A stretch of DNA of 64,000 nt from Haliclona indistincta (GCA_964017065.1 OZ024783.1:480745-544744); one strand, 5' to 3'. Shown: positions 21,164 through 34,414, numbered from the stretch's first letter. Notes: generated by a model not told the origin, from the sequence alone. Numbers and translations are program-made.

Positions 21164-24100
21164 ATGTTCGTGTTAAGGCTATTCTTCTCTTTATTTATTA
21201 TTATAGCTACTATAGCTTCGATCAAATGTAAGTTTTACATTATGTATAGACGCTGTTTTATATAATTATGGCACACAGGTCAGTGTAGTGTTTCGACGGC
21301 AACTGTCAGCAGCTCAGATGTCTGTGCAGTTGTGTCGACAGGGACACTGAGTTACACCTGCACTAATAATGACAACTTGCTCGTTTGGTCTAGTACCGTG
21401 TGGACTACAGATCTTAATATAATAATATACGTTTCGCCTGCTATCCCACCAATAAATGTCATCGGACTAAGTCCTGCCGGAATAACTCAAATGCAAAGCA
21501 GCAACAATAATGCCACTTGTATCGCTTCCACTCTAACATTCAATGGTAGCTTAGAAGATCTGACTCTACTGAATAATGCAACACTGTTCTGTGGACATCT
21601 AGATGTTCAAGATTGCATAACTATCATTGTACCAGGTAAGATTGATGCTAGGCAAGTGAGCTCTAGGGTCTTCATCATGATTATGCTAACAAAGCCTATA
21701 ACACAGACATTACAAGGGCGTAATTAGAAATTTGTAACCCAGGAGGTGCGCGCGTAAGCGAGCGCGATTTTTGAAAATAACTAATTAATATTCATTGCAT
21801 TACATCATTTTACTGCCTCGTAGCAGCGCCATTGCATGGCGCGTTCGCGGTACGTATCCAGTTCCTGGATGGAGTGGAGAGCAAGATAGAGACATCTGTG
21901 TCAGCAAAACAGCTGTACTAGGCAAGATATATACGTTCATAAAATTTTGGTTGGGCAAAAGCGAGGAGGCAAGCGCCTCCTCTGCCTCACGGTAGTTACG
22001 CTACTGCATTAATATTGCTGCATTGGAGCAGTATGATTATGCCTCGGTGGGCGGAGCCACGAGGCATACTGTAATCGCGTTGTCTGTAGTAGCGGTTCTA
22101 GGGGGGGGCCACGGCCCCCCCAAAATTTCCCTTTTTAATTTTTTTGCCTCCTCCAACCAAAACATTAATTTTATGGTATGTACCTTGCTTGGTACAGCTG
22201 TCTTGCCTTGCACAGCTGTTTCGCGGTCTGTCTTGCTTTCCAACAGGCTACCGCGAACGCACTATTATTGTCCATACGCAGTTTAAAATGACGTATTCTA
22301 ATGAATATTAATTAGCTATTTCCCAAAATCGCCCTCACGCGCTTTTAGTGGCCCCCAAACATTTCTCTCTAGAACCGCCACTGGTTGTCTGTCTGTCTGT
22401 TACACTATTTTTGTGGCGCACGCTGAAAGGTAAGCTCTGAAACTTGCAATGCAGGTAGAACTCGATATTATCTCGGATGTGAACTAGCAAAAGTTCGATA
22501 CAAAGCATTGTTCTAGAGTTATGGCGTGATTTGCTTACTTTGTTGACCGTTGCTGGCGATCTGGACTTCTCCGAAGGCAAGGCTGTCCATAGTTGACTGC
22601 TTTGAAGTTGATATGTTATAATTTAACTTCAGGATAGCAGAGCAGGTCCACTGAGAAAAATCATGTAAGCAAGCTATGGAAGCCATCTCGCTCATGGTAT
22701 GCATGTGCTGTGCCAAACACTGTCAACACGCCCAGTTGAATTGTGGTCAGCACTGATTGGCTTCTGATTGCAGTAACTAAAGCACTGCTCATGTATACAG
22801 GATTTCTGTACAGCAATCACAATGCAGTGCTTTAGTTATGCAATCAGAAGCCAATCAGTGCTAACCACAATTCAACTGGACGTGTCTACAGTTAGCATGC
22901 ACAGCACAGCAGTTACACATATACCACGAGGCATAGCTTGCTTGCATAATTTCTCTGGACCTGCGCTGCTATCCTGTAGCAAATTCTAACCTATCAGCTT
23001 CTATAGGCAGTCAACTGTGGACAGCAAGTTTGCCTCCAGTGGAGAAGTCCTGCCAGATCGCCAACAACGGTTAACAAATAGCGCCATAACTCACGAACTA
23101 AGCTTCATATAAAGTTTTCACATGTTCGAAAGCGAGATAATGTCGTGTTCTACTTGCATTGCTAGTTTCAGAACTTAACTTTCAGCGTGCGCTACAAAAC
23201 TGAACCAACCGAGAGCAATTCACACGGTAACTTACGCACTAAGCTTTAAAATCAAACTTCTGAAAATACAAATCTGAGCAAGTATCGATTTCTACCCGTG
23301 TTGCTTTTTTCAGCGATTAGTTTTCAGCGAGCTACGAGAAATCGTTGCGACAGACAGAATGAAGCACCAAAGGTGCAGATGCCTCGGTGCAGTACATGTA
23401 GCACTGATGTATGGCATTCAATTAGCAGAGGCATAATATTATGACAGCACGTATATTAGTCAGGCGTGGCCAGACTATTCGCGTTTCACGTAATAGTCAG
23501 GAGACACTAGAACACTGTACCTGTACATCTGCAACTATAGTTGCAGAGCCAATCAGATTGCAGAACCGTTACGAAGAATGTAGTGATGACGTAATATGGG
23601 CGTAACCTCGCATTTCAGGTACTACTAGCTATGGCATCTGGCGATTATGGCTAGTCTCTCACTTGTGGCGAGTCAGTACTCAACAGCAAAGGCTGGCCAC
23701 TGCCTTTGCTTCTGATTGCAAACGTACAGCTGCTGCCAGCGCCATCGCGGTTAGCCACGCCCACAAAAATTGCATCTACGTTGCGTAATTAAATTCCTCT
23801 GGTACAGGTACAGTGTTCTAATGTCCCCTGACTATTACGTGAAACGCGAATAGTCAGGCCACGCCTGACTACACGTATATATGCATGCAGTAGATCCACG
23901 GAAAGATCAAAACAGTATCATGAAAGCATGCAATGTAAGCTGCAGTAGAAACAAGTTAAGGTATACTGCAAAAAGACTACTGCACTCATTGCTGTGAGAA
24001 TACTGCTACAATGAACAGATTTCACAAACCCTCGGCGGGCATGCCATTCACATTGTAGTGTCAGTCTGCATAGCTGCAAACTCCATAAATTAGTATGTTG

Positions 24101-27100
24101 GATTAAATGGTCTGTCAAGGTGCGTTAGGTGGGCGTGACTACAACCGAATACGTACACGTGTACAGTAAGCTGACAACCTTTTCTTGAAGTATCTATGCA
24201 TCCCAGAGCTGTGCTACAGTTCAAATCGACTGCAAGAGTACCTAGACAGCCAAACATGAGCGTTTTTGTTCTCAGAGAGGTCCGAGACGGCCGTCAAGGT
24301 GAGCCAGTCGTAACTCGCGAACGAAAGCATTTTCGCAAAATCCACGAGTCAAATTGCAAGCTCTGGTCGTGCTTAGTCTGTCTTGCCTTAGAGTATAGTG
24401 TGATGATGTTAACCAATGAAATTGATTAGAGACTGGCTACTACACCACGTAGTAGCCAGCTATTCTCGTAGTAATCAAGTGGTAACTCGTAGTAGTCAGG
24501 TATTGGATTGGTTTATTTGACCGGGAAATAACATAAGTAAAAAATGATGATAATAGCAAAATGATCGAGTGTTTTTACTTTCTAGATCTAGTCAGAGTCA
24601 CTGTCAGCTATGACAAGAGGTCTCTTTATGATAGTCTGTTCTGCATAACGAACAGACTATCATAAACAAGAGCGCCGGACGACTAGTTGACAAGTAGCGC
24701 AGATAGACCGCGAGTGGATGCGAACTAAAAATGATGGTCGCTTTCGATCGTCAGTCGCGACTTGCGAGTCCGCGCACAGCATGCATGTGGCAGGGGAGGA
24801 GTTTCAAAGACAGGGTGGAGCTTGCAAGTTATCATGGCTGGCGACCCCACGAGCTTCTGTGTGGACAGGTTAATGCTAGAGGTGCTTGACTTACCATTCG
24901 TTTGGCTTTAAATTTTGTGTAAGAGTGCTGATAAGTGTTGTCGCCATCGAAGATTGCCCTTTCGCTGTTCGGAGCCACGTAAGAAACAACTTGCTTTAGC
25001 ACGCTTCGTCTTTACAAACACAAATGCCATTTCTTTGTTTACAAAATCCGTCGTGTGAGTGTTGCTTAGCTACTCGTGGCTATACTCTTAAAAAGTTAGA
25101 CGCGGAGGCCAATGGGATCTACGCGGTATAGAAACCTCGGCGGGCTTAGCAACGACCTCGCTACGCTCGGTCGTCACAACAAGCCCGCCTCGGTTTCTAA
25201 ACAGCGTAGATCCCATGGCCTCCGCGTCTAACTTATATTTAGTCGACGCATAGAAGTGGTCGCTGTTCTCTGTAGCTCGATGGACAGAATGCGACCAGGC
25301 AAGTGCCGTAACCCTCGCGCATGCGCCGAGGGTTAAATATCAACAAACACAACTATCCACCATTCTACAAACACAGCAACTGCAGATGCATGTATACAGG
25401 ATTTCTGTAAGTACATGTAGTGCTTTAGTTATGCAATCAGTGTTGACCACAATTTAACTGGGCGTGTCTACAGTGTTCAGCATACCACGAGCGAGATAGA
25501 TTCCATGGCTTGCTTACACGATTTCTCTGGACCTGCGCTGCTATCCTGTAGTAAAATTCGAACCTATCAGCTTCTAGGCAGTCAACTGTGGACAGCTTTG
25601 CCTTTGGAGCAGTCCAGATCGCCAGCAACGGTAAACAAAGTAAGCAAACCGCGCCATAACTCTAGAACAAAGCTTTGCATCGAACTTTCGCTAGTTCACA
25701 ACCGAGATAATATCGAGTTCTACCTGCATTGCAAGTTTCAGAGCTTACCTTTCAGCGTGCGCCGCAAAATGGTGTAACAGACAGACAGAATGACAGACAA
25801 CGCGATTACTCGTGGCTCCGCCCACCGAGGCATAAAAATCATGTATACATGCATCTGCAGTTGCTGTGTTTGTAGAATGGTGGATAGTTGTGTTTGTTGA
25901 TATTTGTAGAAGGTTTGTAGAAGGTTTTTAGGGTTTAGTTCATTAGTTGTATGTAGAACTTTGATGGCGTGAAAACGCGACACGCTCCCGTCCCAGCTTC
26001 GTGGTGCATAGTCGGATTCAAAAACACTGTAGACACGCCCAGTTGAATTGTGGTTAGCACTGATTGCATAACTAAAGGCCATGACAACTTTGTTGCACAC
26101 AACTGTTGCCAGCAACAAAGCACTACATTGTGATTACTGTACAGGAATCATGCATACATGCAGCTGTTGCTGTGTTTGTAGAATGGTGGATAGATTACTG
26201 TAATGGTAGATATTATTCTGTTTGTGTTTCTATAACTTTTAGTTTTATGACTGCACCAAGGTATGACTCTGGTATCAGCACCACGCACCGCTTTGTTTTT
26301 TTTATTGTACAGGAATCGTGCTATACTAGCTTGTATAATAGGTGGAGTTTACTGTAGCTAGTCCTGCTGTGTACTATGGAATTCCACCGAGGCATCAGCA
26401 CCTTTGGTACCTAGTTGTTATGCTGTTGTCATTACATCCTTACAGTGCTCATGCAGACATGCAACTTGCCTCACTTATTGGGTAATGATTGTTAATTTGC
26501 TACAGTTGTTCCAGGGTCTCCTAACTTGATGATGAGTGCACCATCTACGACATGTGGTAGTAATGGTAACCAGGTCACTCTCCAGTGGACTCCACCCACT
26601 AACACTGGTGGACAGGGTGTGATGATAACACACTATGTGTTGACTGGTCTACCTCAGAGTGCTAGCTGTTCCACTGGTCCATGTGATAATATCACTAGTA
26701 CCACTACTACCGTCACTGGTCTACAGTGTAATGATAGCTACACAATTAGTGTGTCAGCAGTCAATTGTAGAGGAATGGGCAATGCTTCAGATCCTATCAT
26801 GATCACTGTGGATGTTCCTGGTGAGGAATATAACAACTACGAAACTCTTATACACTAATGACATTGTTATTGCTAAGTATTACTTGATTACTCTTGTAGT
26901 GGTGAATGGTACAAGCCGTACAATAATTTCATCGACACCACCAACATCAGGTGAGTCAGCTAGTTCTTGTACTGGTCACTGTGCTTCTGGCTTTGTTACA
27001 TACACTTCCTCATGTTTACCAGAATCACCTCATCCTACATGTACATGTATGACTCCAACTAGTAAGAAAATATCTTTATTGTCAAAAATCGTTATCGTTT

Positions 27101-27694
27101 CTGTGTGTATATAGCTCCAGTTCCCTCATCTGCACCCTTTAATATTGTTCTGGTAGCTGCTGTTGGTGCTATTGCAGCCATTGCTGTTGCTGCACTGTTT
27201 ATCCTTCTGACCATCATCTTTGTGTGCACCTTCTGTCCCTGTGGGTTCTGCATGCCATTTCGACACAAGTGCTCTGAAGAGATGATCTGCTGTAAATGTG
27301 GTGCCTATGATGGTTAGTATTACCATATGTATACAGTGGCTGTATATGTTCGTTCTTCTAGACTACAGCGAGCCCACACCTCGTGTTGAGAAGCAGCCTG
27401 TGTGAGTTCAGCATGTGATCATGTGATCAATACTGTATTCTTACCACCAGTCTGCAATCTTACAGTACTGAGACCGAAGAGAAGGATTTAGAGACCGAGC
27501 ATCCTAGCTACCCATCCTCTGCTGGTCCTATGTATCAGGACCCCAACACCATACAGTGCCAGGCAGCCCCTACTGATGTAGAGATGGCTACCTACCAGGA
27601 CCCCACCACCATTCCCACCATTCAACGCACAGCTGCCAGTACTAGTACTAGTGAAGTGAACGAATCAAATGTGAGGGTCACTTCATTAACATAG
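21164..27694 (+). CDS. Type I membrane receptor with Ig-like and FN3 domains
   Basis: Seven exons with consistent phases: 21164-21227, 21279-21635, 26506-26820, 26900-27061, 27115-27312, 27362-27401, 27466-27694 (TAG). Exon 1 encodes a signal peptide (MFVLRLFFSLFIIIATIAS). Exon 2 is a Cys-containing Ig-like domain (…LSYTC… to …LFCGH…). Exon 3 is a fibronectin type III domain (VTLQWTPPTNTGG … YTISVSAVN). Exon 4 is Ser/Thr- then Cys-rich. Exon 5 has one transmembrane helix (IVLVAAVGAIAAIAVAALFI) and a Cys-rich juxtamembrane segment. The tail (exon 7) has MYQDPN and TYQDPT, possible SH2-binding tyrosines. Exons 2-5 are phase 1-1, as in shuffled extracellular modules. The 4.9-kb second intron is packed with repeats. 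Ligand unknown. Confidence 0.78.
22030..23440. repeat. Degraded copies of the ATGCCTCGGTGG repeat within the receptor intron
   Basis: An inverted copy lies at about 22330-22720 and a diverged direct copy at about 22930-23410, ending in the gaagcaccaaaggtgcagatgc hairpin. The isolated end atgcctcggtgggcggagcc is at 22039-22058. A G8 run and agaccgcgaaacagctg-like sequence from another repeat lie between. Confidence 0.65.
23457..23871. mobile_element. Mutator-like MITE with 9-bp TSD (415 bp)
   Basis: Long inverted ends tagtcaggcgtggcc … actattcgcgtttcacgtaa against their complement, matching over about 65 bp. Perfect duplication cacgtatat at 23448-23456 and 23872-23880. Interior without ORF. 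Confidence 0.88.
23881..25092. other. Receptor intron, no gene seen
   Basis: Contains small hairpins (gatagtctgttc…gaacagactatc at about 24630-24662; ctggctactac…gtagtagccag near 24433-24460) but no supportable coding exon. Confidence 0.5.
25093..25234. mobile_element. Palindromic MITE (142 bp)
   Basis: Arms aagttagacgcggaggcc…gggatctacgc…cggcgggctt face their complement around a loop of about 35 bp. Confidence 0.85.
25330..25920. repeat. Third copy of the ATGCCTCGGTGG repeat
   Basis: Contains the shared core (ctggacctgcgctgctatcc; ataactctagaacaaagctt) and ends ggctccgcccaccgaggcat at about 25814-25833. An inverted copy of its own left part follows (catgtatacatgcatctgca), as in a fold-back. 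Confidence 0.7.
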
Positions 27695-28274
27695 AACACA
27701 TGAATGACTAGAGTTCTTAGAACACATACCCTGTGCGCTATGGTGTGCTGTAATTCATGTGAGCAGTTGCAAAACGCAGACTGTTGCGCGAACTATTATA
27801 CAGAGTACAGTGAACACGCGTTTAAATACCAGAATGTTCTAATCGGCGATGTTGCTAATACGAACACATGGCCATAGCACGCGACAGGAGACTATCTTGA
27901 CTTCGCGGGCGTCTTTCAAAGAATAAATATTCAACTACCAACCTGTTGAGAGCTATTTCATGACAATCTTCGAGCAGTAAGGCAGTAAACAGCTGCATTT
28001 TTTGTACACACACACACACATATATACATACATACATACGGACATAGCCAAACGCTTAACCCTCCGGCGCCCACCTGCCCAGGGTAATAACACATGAATG
28101 AATTGTCATGGCAATTTGTGTCCGGGAAATATTGGTAAGCCCGGACAATAAACTACGAAAAATTTGGTCCGGTGGACCAAAATCTCTGACAAAGTTATCC
28201 AGATATTTTGGTCCGGTCGGACCAAAATCAACAACTTGTTGTGTACTTTGAGACTTCGATGGTCATTATTAATT
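27695..28274. other. Intergenic; shared repeat block and GGTCC palindromes
   Basis: 27990-28095 repeats 1188-1288 inverted. Two near-palindromes, ttggtccggtggaccaaa and ttttggtccggtcggaccaa, lie at about 28158-28230; the half-site ggaccaaaat also occurs three times at 20979-21050 next to the Ginger gene. No coding exon seen. Confidence 0.55.
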
Positions 28275-28900
28275 TTGTTCACTATCTATTAAGATCCAGC
28301 TATTACTATCTCTCATACACTTTTGATCTGTTTTTCTTTCCATTATAGAATTCATATTAGTCAAAACATGCTACAAGTGAACTATGAGAGAATGTTGTAC
28401 CTCTCACACTAGCTCTGATCATTCTCTGATATCATCAGCTCAACTGCTCAAGTCTAGCTGCTCTGAACTATCATCTCTTATTCTACTGAATAAACTGATC
28501 CTGTATCATGTATTCCACAACCAATCACTTCATTATTCACTATATCACACTTCATAGTCATTATAATACAAAAGGGTTTAGGGGGCATTAAACATGTTAT
28601 TATTTTTCAACTACTTCTCTCAATCGTGGTTTATCCCATTTCTTTCATTGGATAATGTGGGTGTGTCAATAGGAGGCGTGGTTTAGTGAGCGCTACACAT
28701 TATTACTAACTCAATAATTATCGGTATATTTAACCCCTTGTACACTCAGTCTCCTCACTAGTTATCCCAGTATCACTATGCTCTCCTCTGAACTAAATCA
28801 ATTTTCTTTTGAAAAAAATATTTTTGGTTCAAATTGATTCAATATTCCTCACCACCTTACAATACCCACTAGCTCCCACACACCATTGAATGACTGTGAT
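28275..28900 (+). pseudogene. 3' remnant of an ANK-Roc-COR-Death gene (copy 0)
   Basis: Nucleotide match to the last exon and 3' flank of copy 2 (50930-51560): tccattatagaattcatatt, then gttgtacctctcacactagc and tcaatctgttttcatac. Only the terminal mini-exon and UTR-like sequence remain; the coding body is missing. Confidence 0.75.
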
Positions 28901-29239
28901 CTGATGATCAATCTGTTTTCATACGTCAATAAGACACTGATGCATTATCTATAATTGTCTACGTTATGTCAAATGATATTCCATATAAGGAGTCACTGCT
29001 ATAACAAGGCTCATTGTATGCACGATATGGTACTGATATCTGATGTTGATATATAATTCACTGAAACATATTCAGTATCTACTGTATTGACGAGTTTGAG
29101 TTTATCTTTTACCATTTAGGGATCAGAGTCCAGCATTACACATTATCTGAACATGTTAGGTTCTGGTTGCATACAGGAAGTGATCATACTAGATCACTAG
29201 ATCTACGGCTCTCCTTATCAATAGATCTATCACTAGATC

Positions 29240-29370
29240 TAATGACCTTATAGAGGATGGGAACTATTGCTGCTATTGATAGTGTCAATAACAAGCTTGT
29301 TGCACGGTCCTGGCTAGTTAGATAGCTGCAGGACTACCAGAATCGACCAATGGTCAAGCTAATACAAAAG
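29240..29370 (+). other. Probable 5'-UTR exon of copy 1
   Basis: Block atagaggatgggaactattg … taatacaaaag ends at gtaagt and is conserved upstream of all three gene copies. The matching acceptor tgtactgtag lies at 29581-29590, 23 nt before the ATG. The exon start is not defined. One unit of the 27-bp repeat lies in this intron at about 29413-29440. Confidence 0.5.
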
Positions 29371-29612
29371 GTAAGTGATAATCTTAACCTACCAAGTTCT
29401 TGGATGAAGTAGCTACTCATAGTGACTGCTCAGTACTAGCTAATAGATACTCATTTTGTAGTGCATCAGCTGTGTTCAGGTAAACTAGATATTATAATAT
29501 AGTTATAACTTCTAGTGATATAGCTGTATGTCATGGTAATGTTGATACTCTACAACAGCATTCATTGTCTATGTAACATGTGTACTGTAGGTATCACTCA
29601 TCATCTGATACT

Positions 29613-32600
29613 ATGGCAGCTGGTACTGGTACACTGGAAGACACTGAGTCAGAGTGTATTAGATCCTTCATACTAGCAGACCATGATAAGGCAACACAGC
29701 TTCTTCCTAGCCTACACCAACCTGCTGCTGTACGAACATCTTACACTTTTACTCTTAGTAATGCTACCACTAAACTATGTGAGAATGTCTCTTTACTCCA
29801 CTTGGCTGCTCTACACGGCTGGATGGACATTGTAACCAATCTTGTGAACATGTATGACAGTGACACTCAATGTTGTGATAGCTGGGAACAGACTCCATTA
29901 CACTATGCTGCTTATGGTGGTAGCTTACCAGTAGTCAAGTATCTTATCACTGAACAACACTGTGACCCAAATAGCAGGGACGAGAAAAATAGGACACCAC
30001 TCCATTATGCTACTAACGAAGGTCATATAGACATTGTCAAGTATCTCATCACAGAACAAAGTTGTGATCCCGTATTACCTGACAAATATAGAGACAGGCC
30101 AATACACTTTGCTGCTTATGGTGGTCACTTAGCTTTAGTCACTTACTTGATCACTGAAAAGAATTGTGATCAAAATGAAAAAGGAGAAATTGGTACAACA
30201 CCACTTCATCTAGCCTGTGAAAACGGTCATGTGGACATAGTCAAGTATCTTATCACTGAACAAAATTGTGATCCAGCAGTAACAGACAATGATGGAAATA
30301 TGGCAATAAACATAGCTTGTCTTGGTGGTCACTTGAATGTTGTAAAATATCTCATTACTGAAATGAAGTGCAATCCTAAATCTTCAGGGTACAAAGTTCG
30401 AACACCACTTTACCAGGCTTGTGACAAGGGTCATATGGACATAATCAAATATCTAATCACAGAACAAGATTGTGATCCAGCAGTACCAGACAATGATGTT
30501 GATATGGCAATACACATTGCTTGTCTTGGTGGTCACTTGAATGTTGTAAACTATCTCATTACTGAAATGAAGTGTAATCCCAAATCTCCAGGGAATGAAG
30601 GTCGAACACCACTTCACCACACTTGTGACAATGGTCATATGGACATAGTCAAGTATCTTATCACTGAACAAGATTGTGATCCTACTGTTCTAGACACCAA
30701 TGGAATGACTCCATTGCACTATGCTAGTTACTTTGGTCATACTTCTATTGTGCAGTGGTTATTACAGGATGGAAGAGTTGATCCATTTAGTGTAGACAAG
30801 TTTGGCCGTTCCGCTGTTAATTGTGCTGAACAGAGTAATAGCAAATTTGAGCTGTTGAAACTATTTCAACCACTTCTTGATTCTCATAAAACTCATCCAA
30901 TTCATTTATTAACAAAAGCTGTTCTCACTGGAAACAGTGGAGCTGGTAAGAGCTCTCTTGCTCATTGTATCACTGAGGAGAAAGGTTTTATTGAATGGAT
31001 TTGGAAAAAGCCCGTCAGTGTAGAGCAGCTTACTGCTGGAATAATATCTCATAGAATTGAGAACAAGAAAGTGGAAAACATGATTTTACTTGATTTAGCT
31101 GGACACACTGAGTATTACTTTAGCCAGTCAGCAATTATGGAAGTAATCATACAAAAGTCAATGGCCATTTTCATTAACTTGGTTGATCTTGGAAAAAGCG
31201 AAGAAGAGATTACACATGCTGCTTACTACTGGCTCAACTTTATAGAAGATTGCACTTGTAAGAGTGATGAGAAATCATTCCTGATAATGGTTGGTAGCCA
31301 TGCCGACAAGATTAGTAAGGCACAACAAAAGCATAAGGAATCAGTTGTGACTGATCTTGTAAAAAAAAGAGTTAAGAACTTAGAATATGTTGGATTTGTT
31401 AGTATGGATTGCCGCTATTTTCATGGCAGTTCCAAATATTTCCTTTCTCTAGTATCAGAATGCCATCACTCCATATTGTCTCGAGCTCCATCAGTAAGTA
31501 TGTACTGCCATTTACTATATGCATTTCTGCAATCTAAGATTGCCTGCCAGCTACAAGATGCCATATCTTTTCTTTCTGCTGAGGACTCACCCATTCCTTT
31601 AGAGGTACCACTCCTTGATGAGCTATTGGAGTCATTGAGCAGTAAAGGTGCTGTTATGTATTTCAGGAACAAGCAATGTTTAGAGAAGAGCTGGATATTA
31701 GTAAAGACTGAGATCATTCTAAAAGATGTTAATGGAGTGCTGTTTGCTCCAGAGCATTTCAAGGAGCACCGTCACATAGCCAGCAATACTGGTGTGATTC
31801 GTGTCTCTTCATTACGACAGCTCTTCCCCATGTATGATCCTGAGATGCTGGTGGAACTATTGGTCAGTCTTGAGTTCTGTCTTCCTGTCAACTTGCCCGG
31901 CATTGAAACTAATCTTCAAGCTACTTCTTTCAATGAAGGTGAAGCAGATAAACTTCTTTTCTTTCCTGCACTGTCAAATACTGTACGGCCAGAATCATTC
32001 ATTATAGAAATTCAGAAATTATCATCTCGACACTTGGTATCAGGATGGTGTCTAGGCTGTAAGGATCACAAGTACCAGTATTTCACAGCTCGATTTCTTT
32101 ATACTCTAATCTTTCGCTTATCATGCACATTTCCCTCATTTTGTGAGAACTTGTCAATATCTCATTCTCTCCATGGACTAGAGCGAAAGTGTACTGTTTG
32201 GATAAATGGAATATCATGGAACAATGAGGATGGTATCAGGACAGTAGTGGAGGTTATCCAGCAAAATCGTTGGGTGGTAGTGACCATGTACCACAACAAG
32301 GACATCACCAGACCAGTGGAGTACAGCAAGCATCGCAGTGCTGTGATCAGACTGGTTCTAGAGCTACAGAAGGAACTGGCTCCTACTCTTGACACATTTG
32401 AGTGTCTCATTTCTCCCTCTCTACTCCAACAATGGCCACTAGAACATCTTCCTGTGTCAGACCTGTTTGCTATCAAGGATGTAGCAAAGTCTGTTCTTCT
32501 TCATAAACCAGTCATCCTCAGCTGTAAGGATGACAGCAATCTCAACTGAAACTGCCCTTCTCTTTGAGCCATATCATCTCTTGAGCTCTTCTTCTGTGTG

Positions 32601-33417
32601 TGAGTTGATGGACAGCAGCAAGAGCGACCAGCTAGTCTCCTCTGCTCTCCTCAATGAGGTGAGGGAGTGCTGTCAGCAGCCTCAGCTGGAGTCACAGAGC
32701 CACTTGAGCTTGAGAGAACATCTGGACAGTATGAGTATATTCACAGGTAGAAATCCTCTGGTGAGTAGATCACTCTACACATGATATAGTGATGTGTCAC
32801 TGATTGTATGATCTATTGATACAGGAAGTGGCTGAACTAGACTCAGATACTGTCAAGAAAGTTGGATTTGTTCTTAAAGGTATGCAAATAAATTATGACA
32901 CGGCTATAATTGATTGAAAATTTCTTGCAGTCTCGTCTAATTCAGTTGTTAGTCAGACTCCTCCCAGCACTCGCTCTGATCCACCTGTACCCAGTGTAGA
33001 CCTGTGCAATATACCTGATGATGGTACACTAGGTGAGTCAGTGAATGATGGAATTCCTTTTAGCTCAATTTTTGCAGATATCAATACTCATCTTGCTGTA
33101 CTCATGTCAGTTCTCAAAGACACTGTGTGTCAATGGCGTGAACTGGGAATACAGCTCGGAGTGAGCTACTTCACACTAAGAGAAATAGAGAAGGATCGCA
33201 GAGAGGCTAAAGAGTGCATGATAGAGATGCTGGCTGTATGGTTGAATGGTCAGGGAGGAGAGTGTACTAAACACACTCTCAGAACTGCACTGTTGAACAC
33301 TGGCTGCAATATTATAGGAGATGAGACCTGCACAGTGAGTGAAAATACATCATATTGTAGCTCAATAATAATTTACTTGTTAACTCTTCATAGCTTAAAG
33401 TGCAGAGAATCTCCTGA
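29613..33417 (+). CDS. ANK-Roc-COR-Death protein, copy 1 (frameshifted)
   Basis: DAPK-like without a kinase. From ATG at 29613: a short N-terminal region, about ten ankyrin repeats (residues about 70-425, each with YLITEQ-CDP), then a Roc GTPase with P-loop GNSGAGKSS near residue 440, G3 DLAGH near 491 and VGSHADK near 560, then a COR-like region to about 970. Later exons 32825-32879, 32931-33032, 33078-33334 and 33394-33417 add a linker and a Death domain (CQWRELGIQLG … MLAVWLNG). Exon 1 should end at 32760 (ctctg|gtgagt). Compared with copies 2 and 3, five bases (cagct) are missing at about 32540, so the frame stops at 32549 before the Death domain. Either a recent pseudogene, a truncated product or an assembly error. 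Probably a cytoplasmic signalling or innate-immune scaffold (inference). Confidence 0.8.
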
Positions 33418-34252
33418 TGAGGACCTCTGACTATTATCTCTTGCAGTGCTCTTTCCTTTCTCTCCACTGCTCTTCAAGTCAGCCAAAAGCTGTATTACAG
33501 TGCTCTAACTGCACTAACAGATTAATCTGATGTCTGACACATTGTTCTCTCACTAGCTTTATCATTCTCTGATAGCATCAACTCAACCACTAGCTGATCA
33601 AGTCACTGAGCTCACTATCTTCTCTCATCGTCTCTCTTCTAAATGAAATGGGACTATCCTCTTAGTTACATGTATCATACATACCACAACCAACCAGTCA
33701 CTTCATTATTCAATGTATCACATCTCAATAGAAATAATAAGATACTGATCAATATTCACTTGGGTTTAAACTTATTTAATTTTCTGCACACGCGATCTTG
33801 AATGGTGAGAGTGTGTTTGTAGGAGGCATTATTGTAGAAGGCAGCGCAACGAGATTGGTAATAGAGTCAATGTGCATGGTACCACTCCCTCTCTTCTTCT
33901 CGCTATTACTGTATCCACAATTTTGTTCCCATTTTCTGTAAGTCTATTTCTTTCACAAATTCCTTTTTTCCATCTGCCATGAAAATCTGGAACTCATTAC
34001 TAACCTTCATCAAATCACTAGTTTCTTTTCCTCTATTTAAACTCAAGCTCTCAACTCTTCTTTTTTAACTACTCATTCGCACAGGTTGATATTTATCATT
34101 TCATAAATTTTGAAAAATAAATGTATGAATTTAATTAGCTTTGCTTATAAAGTCTTACTTTCTGTTTTTCTTTAGTTGCATCAGTTTTTGCAAAAAACAA
34201 ACAAACAAACATCATATCTATCGCTGTTCTTATCATAACAATGTCCTTATAG
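33418..34252. other. 3' flank of copy 1 and spacer
   Basis: 33430-33840 matches 60150-60560 downstream of copy 3 (for example cagccaaaagctgtattaca), so it is the duplicated 3' UTR or flank. No other gene seen; an aataaa lies near 34121. Confidence 0.6.
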
Positions 34253-34368
34253 AGGATGGGAACTATTGCTGCTATTGATAGTGTCAATAACAAGCTTGCT
34301 GCACGGTCCTGGTTAGTTAGATAGCTGCAGGACTACCAGAATCAACCAATAGTCAAGATAATACAAAG
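34240..34368 (+). other. Probable 5'-UTR exon of copy 2
   Basis: Same conserved block as 29240-29370, ending atacaaag|gtaatg. Confidence 0.5.
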
Positions 34369-34414
34369 GTAATGAGAATGAATTTTAAGCTAACCTACCA
34401 AGTTCTTGGTTAAA

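Noticed and set aside
24196..24429. 77-codon plus frame in the receptor intron
   Set aside because: No family, no conservation within the window, no splice support.
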